A stretch of DNA of 11,584 nt from GCA-2731375 sp047518225 (GCA_047518225.1 JAKZRK010000095.1:1-11584), one strand, 5' to 3'. Shown: positions 1-7,171, counted from the first letter of the stretch. Notes: generated by a model not told the origin, from the letters alone. Translations and numbers: made by a program.

Positions 1-43
1 CTTTCAGTGAACCGAACGCCGCGTTAACCTCTCGCTTGGCCAT
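1..43 (-). CDS. 5' end of an unidentified gene (partial, runs off left edge)
   Basis: An ATG on the minus strand at 43-41 is preceded by AAGGA seven bases upstream, a good ribosome binding site, and opens a frame that stays open for 14 codons to the window edge (M-A-K-R-E-V-N-A-A-F-G-S-L-K). The peptide is too short to assign to a family. The gene points the same way as the rraA-like gene, but 238 bp separate them, so it probably has its own promoter. In that gap (44-281) I see no other gene, no clear sigma-70 promoter and no classic terminator, only small palindromes such as GGCATGCC. The call rests on the RBS-ATG pair alone. Confidence 0.5.
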   Translation of the reverse strand, partial: MAKREVNAAFGSLK

Positions 44-281
44 GGTGTGTTCCTTTTTGCCAAAGTGATCCAATCAATCACCCGGCATGCCATGGCCGCC
101 TTCCTTCAGCGAGCTGTTTGCAGAACTATTTGTACAGGACCTGGGACTGTGTTCTGGGCAAGGGGGCAACCCATGCGCACTTTCGAAGCAACCCCGCCGT
201 TGGCGATAGGCGCCACGAGGAGGCTGACCTACTTGCCGCTTTTCCCGACGCCTACGCGCCCGTCGGATGCAATAAGCGGCG

Positions 282-992
282 CTAATGAATATCGGCGGAA
301 TCGGCCATGGCGCGGCCCAGGGCTTCGACGTCGAAGCCTGACTGGCGGCAGGCTTTCAGGATCACCGCTTCCCGGCGTTCCAGCAGCTTGCAGGCGTCCG
401 CCACCTGGCGGGCCACGGCGTGGGGAATGACCACGGCGCCGTGGCGGTCGGCATGCACCAGATCGCCGGAGCTGACCGTCATGCCGGCAACGCTGACGGT
501 CTGGCCGAAATCTTCCAGATGGACATGGGCATGGGATGGCCCGATGCGGTCGGCGATGAACTGAAAGCCCGGCGCCACGGCGTCAAGGTCACGCACCGAG
601 CCATCGGTAATGGTGCCCAAACAGCCCAGGGAATGATGGATGGTGGAATTGACCTCGCCCCAAAAGGCGCCATAGCCCCGGCGCGGGCCGTCCATGTCCT
701 GAATGATGGAGACGGTTGGGCCGGCCCCGTCCGCCACATAGCGGTAATAGTTCAGGCGCTGCGCCGTCATCTCTTTTCCCGGGCGGGAAGTGGGCTCCGC
801 CGCGCGGATCGCGGCGGTGCGGGCATAGCCGACCATGGGCGGCAGATCGGGAAAGGCACAGACCAGTGGTTCCACCGTGAAGCCAATCGCCCGGCGTTCC
901 GGCGCTACGATTTCCAGGGCGTTGCAGATGGTCGGCGTGTCCCAGGCGCGCAGGGCGGCCAGTTCCGTTTCGTTCAAGGGTTGCTCGGTCAT
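282..992 (-). CDS. RraA-family protein, probable 4-hydroxy-4-methyl-2-oxoglutarate-type aldolase
   Basis: 236 residues. The family includes E. coli RraA (an RNase E inhibitor of about 160 aa) and class II pyruvate aldolases that cleave 4-hydroxy-4-methyl-2-oxoglutarate or 4-carboxy-4-hydroxy-2-oxoadipate to pyruvate and a second oxoacid. The family core is visible: G112-E113, then GCLGTITDGSVRD at about 123-135, with R134 and D135 matching the conserved substrate arginine and metal-binding aspartate, then SGDLVHADRHGAVVIP at about 175-190, where the usual D-x-D-G reads D-R-H-G. The length fits the aldolase-type members better than RraA itself. The start lies 9 bp after the livF stop; a GGAG about 13 bp upstream is a rather distant RBS. 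The spacing makes it the last gene of the liv operon, suggesting a role in metabolising the imported compound. Older annotations often misname such proteins as dimethylmenaquinone methyltransferase. The family is sure; the reaction is inferred. Confidence 0.85.
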   Translation of the reverse strand: MTEQPLNETELAALRAWDTPTICNALEIVAPERRAIGFTVEPLVCAFPDLPPMVGYARTAAIRAAEPTSRPGKEMTAQRLNYYRYVADGAGPTVSIIQDMDGPRRGYGAFWGEVNSTIHHSLGCLGTITDGSVRDLDAVAPGFQFIADRIGPSHAHVHLEDFGQTVSVAGMTVSSGDLVHADRHGAVVIPHAVARQVADACKLLERREAVILKACRQSGFDVEALGRAMADSADIH

Positions 993-1001
993 GGGTAGGT
1001 T

Positions 1002-1703
1002 TCAAACTCCAAGGTATTGATGTTGCACGTCCGGATTGGCGCGCAGTTCCGTTGAATTTCCACTCCACACCAGATGGCCTTTTTCCACGATGAAATGGCG
1101 GTCGCAGATCTCGGTCAGGGCCTCGACATCCTTGTCGATCACCAGGATGGCCTGGCCCGCCGCTTTCAGGCCCGCCAAACAAGACCATATTTCGGCCCGG
1201 ATCAAGGGGGCAAGCCCTTCGGTTGCCTCATCGAGCAAAATCAGCCTTGGATTGGTCATCAGGGCCCGGCCAATGGCCAGCATTTGCTGCTCGCCGCCCG
1301 AAAGTTGATCGCCCATGCTGCCCCGGCGTTCCTGCAGGCGGGGAAACAGTCCATAGACCCGGTCCAGGGTCCATCCGTCGGATGCGCCATCGCCGGCGCG
1401 CGCGGTGGCGACCAGGTTTTCCCAAACCGTCAAATTGGGGAAGATTTGCCGCCCTTCCGGCACCAGGCCCAGGCCAAGCTGGGCGATGCGATAGGGGGCC
1501 AGGCCAATCAGACTGGTTTGCTGAAATGACAGACTGCCGGCGCGTGGCTGGATCAGGCCCATGATGGCGCGGACGGTGGTGGTCTTGCCCATGCCGTTGC
1601 GGCCCATCAGGCTGACCACCTGGCCCGCCCGCACGGACAGGCTCATCCCGAACAAAGCCTGGCTTTGACCATAGAAGGCATCGATGCCGGAAAGTTCAAG
1701 CAT
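1002..1703 (-). CDS. livF: Branched-chain amino acid-type ABC transporter ATP-binding protein LivF
   Basis: 233 residues, the usual LivF size. It is one of the two cytoplasmic ATPases that power the HAAT-type importer. Walker A is GRNGMGKT at 34-41, the signature LSGGEQQ at 134-140 and Walker B LILLDE at 154-159; VPEGRQIFPNLTVWENL at 81-97 is typical of LivF. The H-loop position reads VIDKD (188-192), where many LivF proteins have VEQN and other ABC ATPases have a histidine. The chosen ATG has GGGAGG six bases upstream and overlaps the livG stop by 8 bp. A longer frame extends upstream but lies inside livG and does not look like LivF. Translational coupling to livG is likely. The symbol denotes the family; the substrate need not be an amino acid. 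Confidence 0.93.
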   Translation of the reverse strand: MLELSGIDAFYGQSQALFGMSLSVRAGQVVSLMGRNGMGKTTTVRAIMGLIQPRAGSLSFQQTSLIGLAPYRIAQLGLGLVPEGRQIFPNLTVWENLVATARAGDGASDGWTLDRVYGLFPRLQERRGSMGDQLSGGEQQMLAIGRALMTNPRLILLDEATEGLAPLIRAEIWSCLAGLKAAGQAILVIDKDVEALTEICDRHFIVEKGHLVWSGNSTELRANPDVQHQYLGV

Positions 1704-2466
1704 CCGGCGCCTCCCCAACATGTTCGGTGCCCAGATAGGCGGCGCGGACGGCTGCATTGGCGCGGATTTCTTCCGGCCGGCCGGTGGCGATGGCGCGGCC
1801 ATAGACCAGCACCGTGATGCGGTCGGCCAGGGCGAAAACCGCATCCATGTCATGTTCGATCAAGACGATGGTCAGGCGCCCTTTCAAGCTTTGCAGCAGC
1901 GTCACCATTTGCGCTGATTCATCCCTCCCCATGCCCGCCGTGGGTTCGTCCAGCAACAGCAGGCTGGGTTCGGTCGCCAGCGCCATGGCGATTTCCAACT
2001 GCCGCTGCTCGCCGTGGCTGAGATTGGCGGCCGCCTCATGGGCCCTGGCGCCCAGTCCAATGCGTTCCAGGATCTCCCGCGCCGGTTGGCGCAGGGCGGG
2101 GTCGCCATGGGCCGGGCGCCAGAAGCGAAAGGAATGCCCGGCACGGGCCTGGACGGCCAGGGCAACGTTGTCCAGGGCGGTGAAATTAGGAAAGATCGAG
2201 GTGATCTGGAAAGACCGGGCCAGGCCCCGGGCCGAACGGGCCGGCACGGATAGACGGGTGATATCGCGCCCGGCAAAATCGACCTGTCCCCTGTCGGGGC
2301 GCAATTCGCCGGACAATTGCGCGATCAAGGTGGTCTTGCCGGCGCCATTGGGGCCGATGATGGCGTGAATTTCCCCCTGGGCGATGTCCAGATGCAGATC
2401 GTCCGTGGCGATCAGGCTGCCGAAGCTTTTGCATAGGCCTACGATGCGCAGGGCCGGCTCAACCAT
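1696..2466 (-). CDS. livG: Branched-chain amino acid-type ABC transporter ATP-binding protein LivG
   Basis: 256 residues, normal for LivG. It is the second ATPase of the importer and would pair with LivF under the LivH/LivM permeases. Walker A is GPNGAGKT at 38-45, the signature LSHGEQRQ at 149-156, Walker B LLLLDEP at 169-175, and a canonical H-loop histidine sits at 205 (IEHDM). ARSFQITSIFPNFTALDNV (83-101) is the typical LivG Q-loop region. The start at 2466 is preceded by GGGAG within AAAGGGAGCGGTC and overlaps the livM stop by 8 bp, and the livG end overlaps livF by 8 bp, giving a tightly coupled M-G-F cassette. An in-frame upstream extension falls within livM and is less likely. Confidence 0.94.
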   Translation of the reverse strand: MVEPALRIVGLCKSFGSLIATDDLHLDIAQGEIHAIIGPNGAGKTTLIAQLSGELRPDRGQVDFAGRDITRLSVPARSARGLARSFQITSIFPNFTALDNVALAVQARAGHSFRFWRPAHGDPALRQPAREILERIGLGARAHEAAANLSHGEQRQLEIAMALATEPSLLLLDEPTAGMGRDESAQMVTLLQSLKGRLTIVLIEHDMDAVFALADRITVLVYGRAIATGRPEEIRANAAVRAAYLGTEHVGEAPDA

Positions 2467-3424
2467 GACCGCTCCCTTTCCGCGCGAACAAAGAGTGTAT
2501 GCCGCCCCGGGCAAACAATACGATGGCGATCAAGATCAGTCCCATGACCAGGTTCGAGTGTTCGCCCCAGTTGAGTTGGATCAATTCCAACCATTCCGGC
2601 AGGTATTCCTCCAACAGCAGAAACGCGGTTGCGCCCAACGCCGGTCCGATCAGCGTACCCATGCCGCCCATGATTACCATGATCATGATCTCGCCGGAAT
2701 GAGTCCAATGCATCACGTCCGGCGAGACGAATTCGTTGAGGTTAGCGAACAGGGCGCCGGCCAGGCCGCATATGGTACTGGCGATGGTGAAGGCGGCCAG
2801 TTTGTAGAGGTAGGTGGGGAAGCCCACGGCCTGGAGGCGTTTTTCGTTGCTGCGAGTTGCCCGAAGCACCATGCCAAAGCGGGAATTGACCAGGCGGTGC
2901 ATGATAAACAACACCAGGGCCAGTACGGCAAAGACCAGATAATAGAACTGGACCGGGCTGTTTAGATCGATGGCGCCGGCGAACTCGCTACGCATGGACG
3001 ACATGCCGTCGTCGCCGCCAAACTCTTCCAGGCTGATGCCCAGGAAATACAGCATCTGGGCAAACGCCAAGGTGATCATGATGAAATAGACCCCGGACGT
3101 ACGCAGGCTCATGGCGCCGAAGATCAGCCCGATGAGGGCCGAGGCGGCCATGGCCAGGGGGAACTGAAGAAAACCGTTGTCGATGCCGTAATAGCTGAGA
3201 ATGCCGACCGAATAAGCTCCGATGCCCATATAGACGGCATGGCCGAAGCTGATCATGCTGCCGTAACCCAGGATGACATCGAGACTGATGGCTGCTATGG
3301 CCAGGATCATGATGCGGGCAACTAAATCCACATAGAACGGTTGGTCGAAAATTTCCGTCACCGCGGGCACCACGGCGAACAGGGCCAGGGTGATCAGGGT
3401 CAACCATATCTGCCGCTTATTCAT
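2459..3424 (-). CDS. livM: Branched-chain amino acid-type ABC transporter permease LivM
   Basis: 321 residues, many of them hydrophobic, with eight or more probable membrane helices. The family motifs are clear: GYGSMISFGHAVYMGIGAY at about 54-72 and, near the C-terminus, GGMGTLIGPALGA followed by the last helices. LivM forms the inner-membrane channel with LivH. The ATG at 3424 is preceded by a weak AAGAG; a TTG at 3439 in frame (adding L-V-R-V-I) is the alternative start. It is separated from livH by 24 bp and overlaps livG by 8 bp. The C-terminus is short and basic to glycine-rich (RKGSGHG). The substrate is not evident from the sequence. Confidence 0.92.
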   Translation of the reverse strand: MNKRQIWLTLITLALFAVVPAVTEIFDQPFYVDLVARIMILAIAAISLDVILGYGSMISFGHAVYMGIGAYSVGILSYYGIDNGFLQFPLAMAASALIGLIFGAMSLRTSGVYFIMITLAFAQMLYFLGISLEEFGGDDGMSSMRSEFAGAIDLNSPVQFYYLVFAVLALVLFIMHRLVNSRFGMVLRATRSNEKRLQAVGFPTYLYKLAAFTIASTICGLAGALFANLNEFVSPDVMHWTHSGEIMIMVIMGGMGTLIGPALGATAFLLLEEYLPEWLELIQLNWGEHSNLVMGLILIAIVLFARGGIHSLFARKGSGHG

Positions 3425-3448
3425 GATTACTCTTACCAATCATCGCCG

Positions 3449-4372
3449 TTATCCCGTCCTGGCCGGGAACAGGCCCCGGGGGCGAACGACCAGAATGGCG
3501 GCCATGAGAATATAGATCAGCATGGACGCGAGCGCCGGACCCGCGGTATCGGCTGCCGCTTCGGAAACAAATGCCCGCAAGAACACCGGCAGCAGGACCC
3601 GGCCCATGGTGTCGACCAGGCCGACCTGGATCGCGGCGATGAAAGCCCCCCGGATGGAGCCGATGCCGCCGATAATGATGACCACGAAGGCCAGGATCAA
3701 CAAGGGTTCGCCCAAGCCCGGCTCGACGCTGGTCAAGGGGCCCAGCATCATGCCGGCCAAACCGGCGAATACGGCGCCGAGAGCAAAGACAAATGTGAAC
3801 AGGGTTTTGATATTCACCCCCAGGGCGCCCACCATCTCATTGTTCGAGGCACCGGCCCGGATCAGCATGCCCAGGCGGGTGTGGGCCACGATGACATAGA
3901 TCATGGCGGCGACCAGCAGGCCGACGGCAATGATCACCAGACGAAATACCGGGTAGGGCGCGTCGGGAATGATCTCAACATGGCCGGAAAGATAATCAGG
4001 CAGACCCGAATACAGGGATATGGGCCCCCATACAATGCGGACAATCTCGTTGAAAATGAGGATCAGGCCAAATGTGGCCAGGACCTGGTCAAGATGATCG
4101 CGGCGATACAGGGTGCGCAGCGCAACAATTTCCACCAGGGCGCCGACGGCAAAGGTGGCCGGTATGGCCAAAGCCAGGCCAAGCAGGAACGAGTCGGTCC
4201 AGGCCACCAACGTCGTCGCCAGATAGGCGCCGATCATGACCAGGCTGCCGTGGGCCAGATTGACCATGTCCATGATGCCGAAAACCAAGGTCAGGCCGGA
4301 GGCAATCAGAAATAACATCACCCCGAACTGCATCCCGTTGAAGGCCTGCTCCAATAACAGCAATGGATCCAT
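3449..4372 (-). CDS. livH: Branched-chain amino acid-type ABC transporter permease LivH
   Basis: 307 residues, typical LivH length, and strongly hydrophobic. Family motifs are NLAHGSLVMIGAY near the second helix and GGIGSIRGAFIAA near the C-terminal third; the protein ends VVRPRGLFP plus a few residues, as LivH proteins often do. It forms the membrane channel with LivM. The ATG at 4372 has AAGGGA about seven bases upstream, which decides against the longer frame reaching 4426. It follows livK across an 87-bp gap that contains a strong hairpin (4414-4437), so its expression is probably lower than that of livK. Confidence 0.93.
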   Translation of the reverse strand: MDPLLLLEQAFNGMQFGVMLFLIASGLTLVFGIMDMVNLAHGSLVMIGAYLATTLVAWTDSFLLGLALAIPATFAVGALVEIVALRTLYRRDHLDQVLATFGLILIFNEIVRIVWGPISLYSGLPDYLSGHVEIIPDAPYPVFRLVIIAVGLLVAAMIYVIVAHTRLGMLIRAGASNNEMVGALGVNIKTLFTFVFALGAVFAGLAGMMLGPLTSVEPGLGEPLLILAFVVIIIGGIGSIRGAFIAAIQVGLVDTMGRVLLPVFLRAFVSEAAADTAGPALASMLIYILMAAILVVRPRGLFPARTG

Positions 4373-4413
4373 TGAGCGTCCCTTACGGCCGGTGCGGCAG
4401 GATCGGATGCGAA

Positions 4414-4437
4414 CGGGGGCACCCAAGGGTGCCCCCG
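4414..4437 (-). other. Intercistronic hairpin between livK and livH
   Basis: A perfect inverted repeat of 11 bp (CGGGGGCACCC / GGGTGCCCCCG) surrounds AA. In RNA it would be a 10-bp, almost all-GC stem with a four-base loop, read CUUG on the minus (operon) strand. No T-run follows in the direction of transcription, so it is not a standard Rho-independent terminator. It sits 22 bp after the livK stop. From established cases in binding-protein operons, such a stem can block 3' exonucleases and raise the level of binding-protein mRNA relative to the permease message; that role here is inferred. Confidence 0.75.
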
Positions 4438-4459
4438 GGAATAGCCATTGCTGCCTAGC

Positions 4460-5632
4460 TTACCACTTCATGTCGCAGTCTTTGGCATAAGCATCGCCAT
4501 GGGCGGAAAGCACGACCCCAAGGGTCCTGTTGAAATAGTTGCCCTCGGCGTCTTTTACGGCTTCCCGCAGATAGATGTTCTGAATGGGGAAGTGATTGTT
4601 GTTGAACTTAAAGCTGCCCCGGGTGTTGGGAAAATCGCCGGCCCGCATGGCGGCCCGCAATTTGTCCTTGTCGGAGACACCGCCGGCCTTGCGGATGGCG
4701 TGGTCCAGGAACAATACCGTGTCGTAGGCCTGCGCGGCGTAGAACGCAGGCGTCTTGCCATACTTCTCTTGGTAAGTTTTGACGAAGCGGCGGTTGACGC
4801 TGTTGCCCAGATCCGGGGTCCAGTGTTGCACGCCATAGGTTCCCACCGCCGCATCTCTCATTGCCGGCAAGGTCAGCGCGTCAACTGAGTAGACCGAGTA
4901 CAGCGGTATTTGTTTCCTCAAACCGGCTTGGGAATATTGTTTCACGAAGTTGATGCCCATGCCGCCGGGCAGGAAAATATATGTGGCCGACGGCTTGGCG
5001 GCACGCAGAGCGGAAATTTCCGCCTGATAATCCTTCTGGCCCAGCTTGGTATAGACCTCGCCCACGATCTTGCCTTTGAACATGCGCTTGAAGCCCTTGA
5101 TCATATCCTTGCCGGCCTGATAATTGGGCGCCATGACATAGACATTATCGATGTTCTTGGAGGTCATGAACTTGCCCATGCCCTCTGGCATGACGTCGTT
5201 CTGAAAAGAGACATTGAAGAAATTTTCTGAACAGTTCTTGCCGGCAATGGCCGATGGTCCGGCATTGGAGCTGATCAGGAAGGCATCGGAGCGGGTTACG
5301 GGGCCATGTATCGCCAGCAGCAGATTTGACCAGATGATGCCCGTGACAAATTGCACCCGGTCGCGCTTGACCATTCTGTTGGCCAATTGTTTGGCCACAT
5401 CGGGTTTGCGTTTGTCATCGCCATAGAAGATTTCCGTGTCCAAGCCGCCAATTCTGCCGCCGATATGCTCCAGAGCCAGCTCGAAAGCATTTTTCATAGG
5501 CTTGCCTATGACGCCGGCGGGGCCGGATAACGTGGTGATGAAACCGACCTTGACGGTTTCCGCGGCCACCGGCGTCGCCAAAGCCAAGCCGGTGGCCAGG
5601 CCAATGGCCAGGCTTATAATTCGTTTCGACAT
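4460..5632 (-). CDS. livK: Periplasmic substrate-binding protein of a Liv-type ABC transporter
   Basis: 390 residues, a type I periplasmic binding fold protein of the HAAT family. A Sec signal peptide covers about residues 1-24 (basic K-R, hydrophobic core, VAA just before E25). The mature protein opens VKVGFITTLSGPAGVIG, the usual first strand and ligand loop, and YQAGKD (171-176) and FYAAQAYD (297-304) are typical later elements. The mature protein has only two cysteines, C134 and C386, which may form a disulfide clamping the C-terminal tail. The start at 5632 has GGAGG about eight bases upstream. It is the first gene of the liv unit and reads away from the dctP promoter region. The symbol marks the position in the system; family members bind amino acids, amides, urea or aromatic acids, and the ligand here cannot be read. 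Confidence 0.9.
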   Translation of the reverse strand: MSKRIISLAIGLATGLALATPVAAETVKVGFITTLSGPAGVIGKPMKNAFELALEHIGGRIGGLDTEIFYGDDKRKPDVAKQLANRMVKRDRVQFVTGIIWSNLLLAIHGPVTRSDAFLISSNAGPSAIAGKNCSENFFNVSFQNDVMPEGMGKFMTSKNIDNVYVMAPNYQAGKDMIKGFKRMFKGKIVGEVYTKLGQKDYQAEISALRAAKPSATYIFLPGGMGINFVKQYSQAGLRKQIPLYSVYSVDALTLPAMRDAAVGTYGVQHWTPDLGNSVNRRFVKTYQEKYGKTPAFYAAQAYDTVLFLDHAIRKAGGVSDKDKLRAAMRAGDFPNTRGSFKFNNNHFPIQNIYLREAVKDAEGNYFNRTLGVVLSAHGDAYAKDCDMKW

Positions 5633-5802
5633 TCCCCAATCCTCCCAAGTTAAAGTGTGATGCGCCAATCCCGTTGTCCGGCCTGTCCAATTTTGTGCGG
5701 CGTTTGGCCAGAGCGTCGTTTTAGTTGTACCGAAAAGCGCCGAAATTCGAAAGCACCTAAGCGATAGACTTTAGGCGCGGGCTTGAATCCGGCGCAAGAA
5801 AT

Positions 5803-5821
5803 TTGTTTGCCGGGCAAACAA
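5803..5821. promoter_or_regulatory. Perfect 19-bp palindrome, candidate operator
   Basis: TTGTTTGCCGGGCAAACAA reads as two 9-base arms (5803-5811 and 5813-5821) around a single G at 5812. Its centre lies 180 bp from the livK start and 190 bp from the dctP start, almost exactly midway. Outer arms CCGGCGC (5789-5795) and GCGCCGG (5825-5831) form a second, nearly concentric dyad. The size and symmetry suit a dimeric regulator, for example of the GntR, LacI or IclR type, but no regulator gene lies in the window. Binding is inferred. Confidence 0.6.
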
Positions 5822-5912
5822 TCCGCGCCGGACGGTCATTGTTTCAGACGCATGAGTCGTTGCACAGGCGCGGCGGGACGACTAAGCTTTAAGCCAACGC
5901 GGGTGGGCGCAA

Positions 5913-5928
5913 GGGTGAGCATACACCC
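5913..5928 (+). other. Small stem-loop in the dctP upstream region
   Basis: GGGTG (5913-5917) and CACCC (5924-5928) pair around a six-base loop. If transcription starts upstream, this is the first of two stems in the dctP leader. No function is evident. Confidence 0.35.
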
Positions 5929-5943
5929 AGACGCCGGGCCGTG

Positions 5944-5969
5944 GGGGCGGCGGCAAGGGGCCGCGCCCC
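5944..5969 (+). other. GC-rich stem-loop in the dctP leader
   Basis: GGGGCG (5944-5949) pairs with CGCCCC (5964-5969); after one bulged G, CGGC pairs with GCCG around a five-base loop. The stem ends 32 bp before the dctP ATG and well before its AGGGAGG, so it leaves the ribosome site free. No T-run follows. It could protect the 5' end of the message or be chance folding of GC-rich DNA. Confidence 0.45.
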
Positions 5970-6001
5970 AATTATTGCAATGGGATAGGGAGGCTAATCC
6001 T

Positions 6002-7105
6002 ATGAAACGCCGTGCATTTATCAAGGGCGCGACCGCTGCCGGTATTGCCACTGCCGCTGTCGCTGCATCGAATTTTCCGAAACCGGCCATTTCTCAAGGC
6101 CTGAAGCAATGGAAGCTGGCCATGTCCTGGCCCCTGAATTCGCCGGGACTTGGCACCTCCGGGCAGCGTGTGGCCCGGCGCATTACCGAACTTTCGGACG
6201 GTAAGATCGCTGTCAAGGTCTATGGCGGCGGCGAACTGGTCCCGCCGTTCGGCGTCTTTGACGCGGTGAGCGCGGGCGACGCCGATATGTATCAATCGGC
6301 CGAGTATTACTGGCAGGGCAAGCATAAGGCATTCAACTTCTTTACCGCCGTGCCCTACGGCCTGACCGGAACCGAGCATGCCGCGTGGATGAAGTATGGC
6401 GGCGGCCAGGAACTCTGGGACGAGCTATCGGCGGATTTCGGCATCAAGGGTTTCCTTGGTGCCAGTACCGGTACGCAAATGGGCGGCTGGTACCGCAAAA
6501 CCATCAACACGTTGGATGACTTCAAGGGCCTGAAATTCCGCATGCCCGGCATCGGCGGCGAAGTTCTGCGCGCCCTCGGCGTCACGGTCGTTAATCTGCC
6601 CGTGGCCGAGATCTATCCGGCCCTGGCATCGGGTGCCATCGATGCGGCCGAATGGGTTGGACCGTGGCACGATCTGGCGTTTGGGTTCCACAAGATCACC
6701 AAGCATCTTTATTTCCCCGGCTTCCATGAGCCCGGCACCACCGGCAGCTTCGCCATGAACAAGAAGGTTTGGGATAGCCTGAGCAAGCTGGAACAGCTCA
6801 TCGTGACCACGGTAATCGATGCCGAGGCCCATATCCAATTCGCCGAATTCAATGCCCGCAATCTGGGTTCCTTGAAAGTTTTGCTGGATAAACACGGCGT
6901 GCAGTTGCACGAGTATCCGCGGGATATGCTGGTAAAGATCGGCGAGGTTGCCGGCGACGTGGTTGCCGAGATCGGCAACACCGACGCCATGACCAAACGT
7001 GTTTATAACAGCTTCATCGCCTATCGGACCCAGGCCATTACCTGGGCCAAGATCGGCGAGCAGGCCTTCATGAATGCACGGTCGTTGCCGTTCGACTATT
7101 CGTAA
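6002..7105 (+). CDS. dctP: TRAP transporter substrate-binding protein, TakP-like, Tat-exported
   Basis: 367 residues. This is the periplasmic ligand-binding subunit of a sodium-driven tripartite transporter. The N-terminus MKRRAFIKG followed by an alanine-rich stretch is a twin-arginine (Tat) signal, implying export in folded form; cleavage is probably near residue 32. The body resembles Rhodobacter sphaeroides TakP (2-oxoacids) in GELVPPFGVFDAV (77-89), TGTQMGGWYRKTINT (156-170), GLKFRM (176-181) and EIYPALASGAIDAAEWVGP (203-221). Likely ligand residues by family analogy are Q159, R180 (the carboxylate-binding arginine), E217 and W218; TakP binds its oxoacid together with a sodium ion. The start at 6002 has AGGGAGG about nine bases upstream and gives a signal at the true N-terminus. 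A 2-oxoacid or related monocarboxylate ligand is likely but not proven; mannitol/chloroaromatic-type TRAP systems are related. Confidence 0.92.
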   Translation: MKRRAFIKGATAAGIATAAVAASNFPKPAISQGLKQWKLAMSWPLNSPGLGTSGQRVARRITELSDGKIAVKVYGGGELVPPFGVFDAVSAGDADMYQSAEYYWQGKHKAFNFFTAVPYGLTGTEHAAWMKYGGGQELWDELSADFGIKGFLGASTGTQMGGWYRKTINTLDDFKGLKFRMPGIGGEVLRALGVTVVNLPVAEIYPALASGAIDAAEWVGPWHDLAFGFHKITKHLYFPGFHEPGTTGSFAMNKKVWDSLSKLEQLIVTTVIDAEAHIQFAEFNARNLGSLKVLLDKHGVQLHEYPRDMLVKIGEVAGDVVAEIGNTDAMTKRVYNSFIAYRTQAITWAKIGEQAFMNARSLPFDYS

Positions 7106-7137
7106 GACCGGCTAAATCGGTAATTACGGGCTGATAA

Positions 7138-7171
7138 GGGTACCCGTGCCGCGAATTTGGCGCGGGTACCC
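7138..7171 (+). other. Strong hairpin between dctP and dctQ
   Basis: GGGTACCCGTGCC (7138-7150) pairs with GGCGCGGGTACCC (7159-7171): 13 pairs including one G-T wobble, around an eight-base loop. No T-run follows. It begins 32 bp after the dctP stop and ends 30 bp before dctQ. By analogy with other binding-protein operons it probably protects or partly insulates the dctP message, giving an excess of binding protein over the membrane subunits; a partial terminator is the alternative. Confidence 0.75.

Larger units (their letters stand above)
5633..6001. promoter_or_regulatory. Divergent control region between the liv and TRAP operons
   Basis: A 369-bp stretch separates the start codons of livK (minus) and dctP (plus) and must hold both promoters. 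No pair of -35/-10 boxes is convincing on either strand. It is rich in dyad symmetry: the 19-bp palindrome at its midpoint with flanking GC arms, the small CCTAA/TTAGG repeat (5756-5775), and two hairpins close to dctP (5913-5928 and 5944-5969). The dctP frame is open upstream to a TTG at 5783, but the Tat signal must be N-terminal, so that extension is treated as non-coding. No other gene is seen. Confidence 0.7.

Noticed and set aside
420..998. A 192-codon plus-strand frame opposite the rraA-like gene
   Set aside because: The minus-strand frame has a complete RraA-family core and operon spacing; the plus frame has neither.
3341..4315. A 324-codon open frame on the plus strand across livH/livM
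   Set aside because: It is the antisense of two clear permease genes, is rich in Gln, Asp, His and Gly as expected of a complement frame, and matches no family.
5756..5775. CCTAA-TTAGG repeat here and a similar CCTAGG-TTAGG near 9899-9915
   Set aside because: The arms are five bases or fewer, the spacings differ and the two places control unrelated genes, so chance is likely.
5789..5831. Rho-independent terminator made by the outer dyad arms
   Set aside because: Neither strand has a T-run after the stem, and the element lies between divergent genes where no transcript is expected to end.
5783..6001. N-terminal extension of DctP by 73 residues from a TTG start
   Set aside because: It would bury the twin-arginine signal inside the protein, has no family match and overlaps the palindrome and leader stems.
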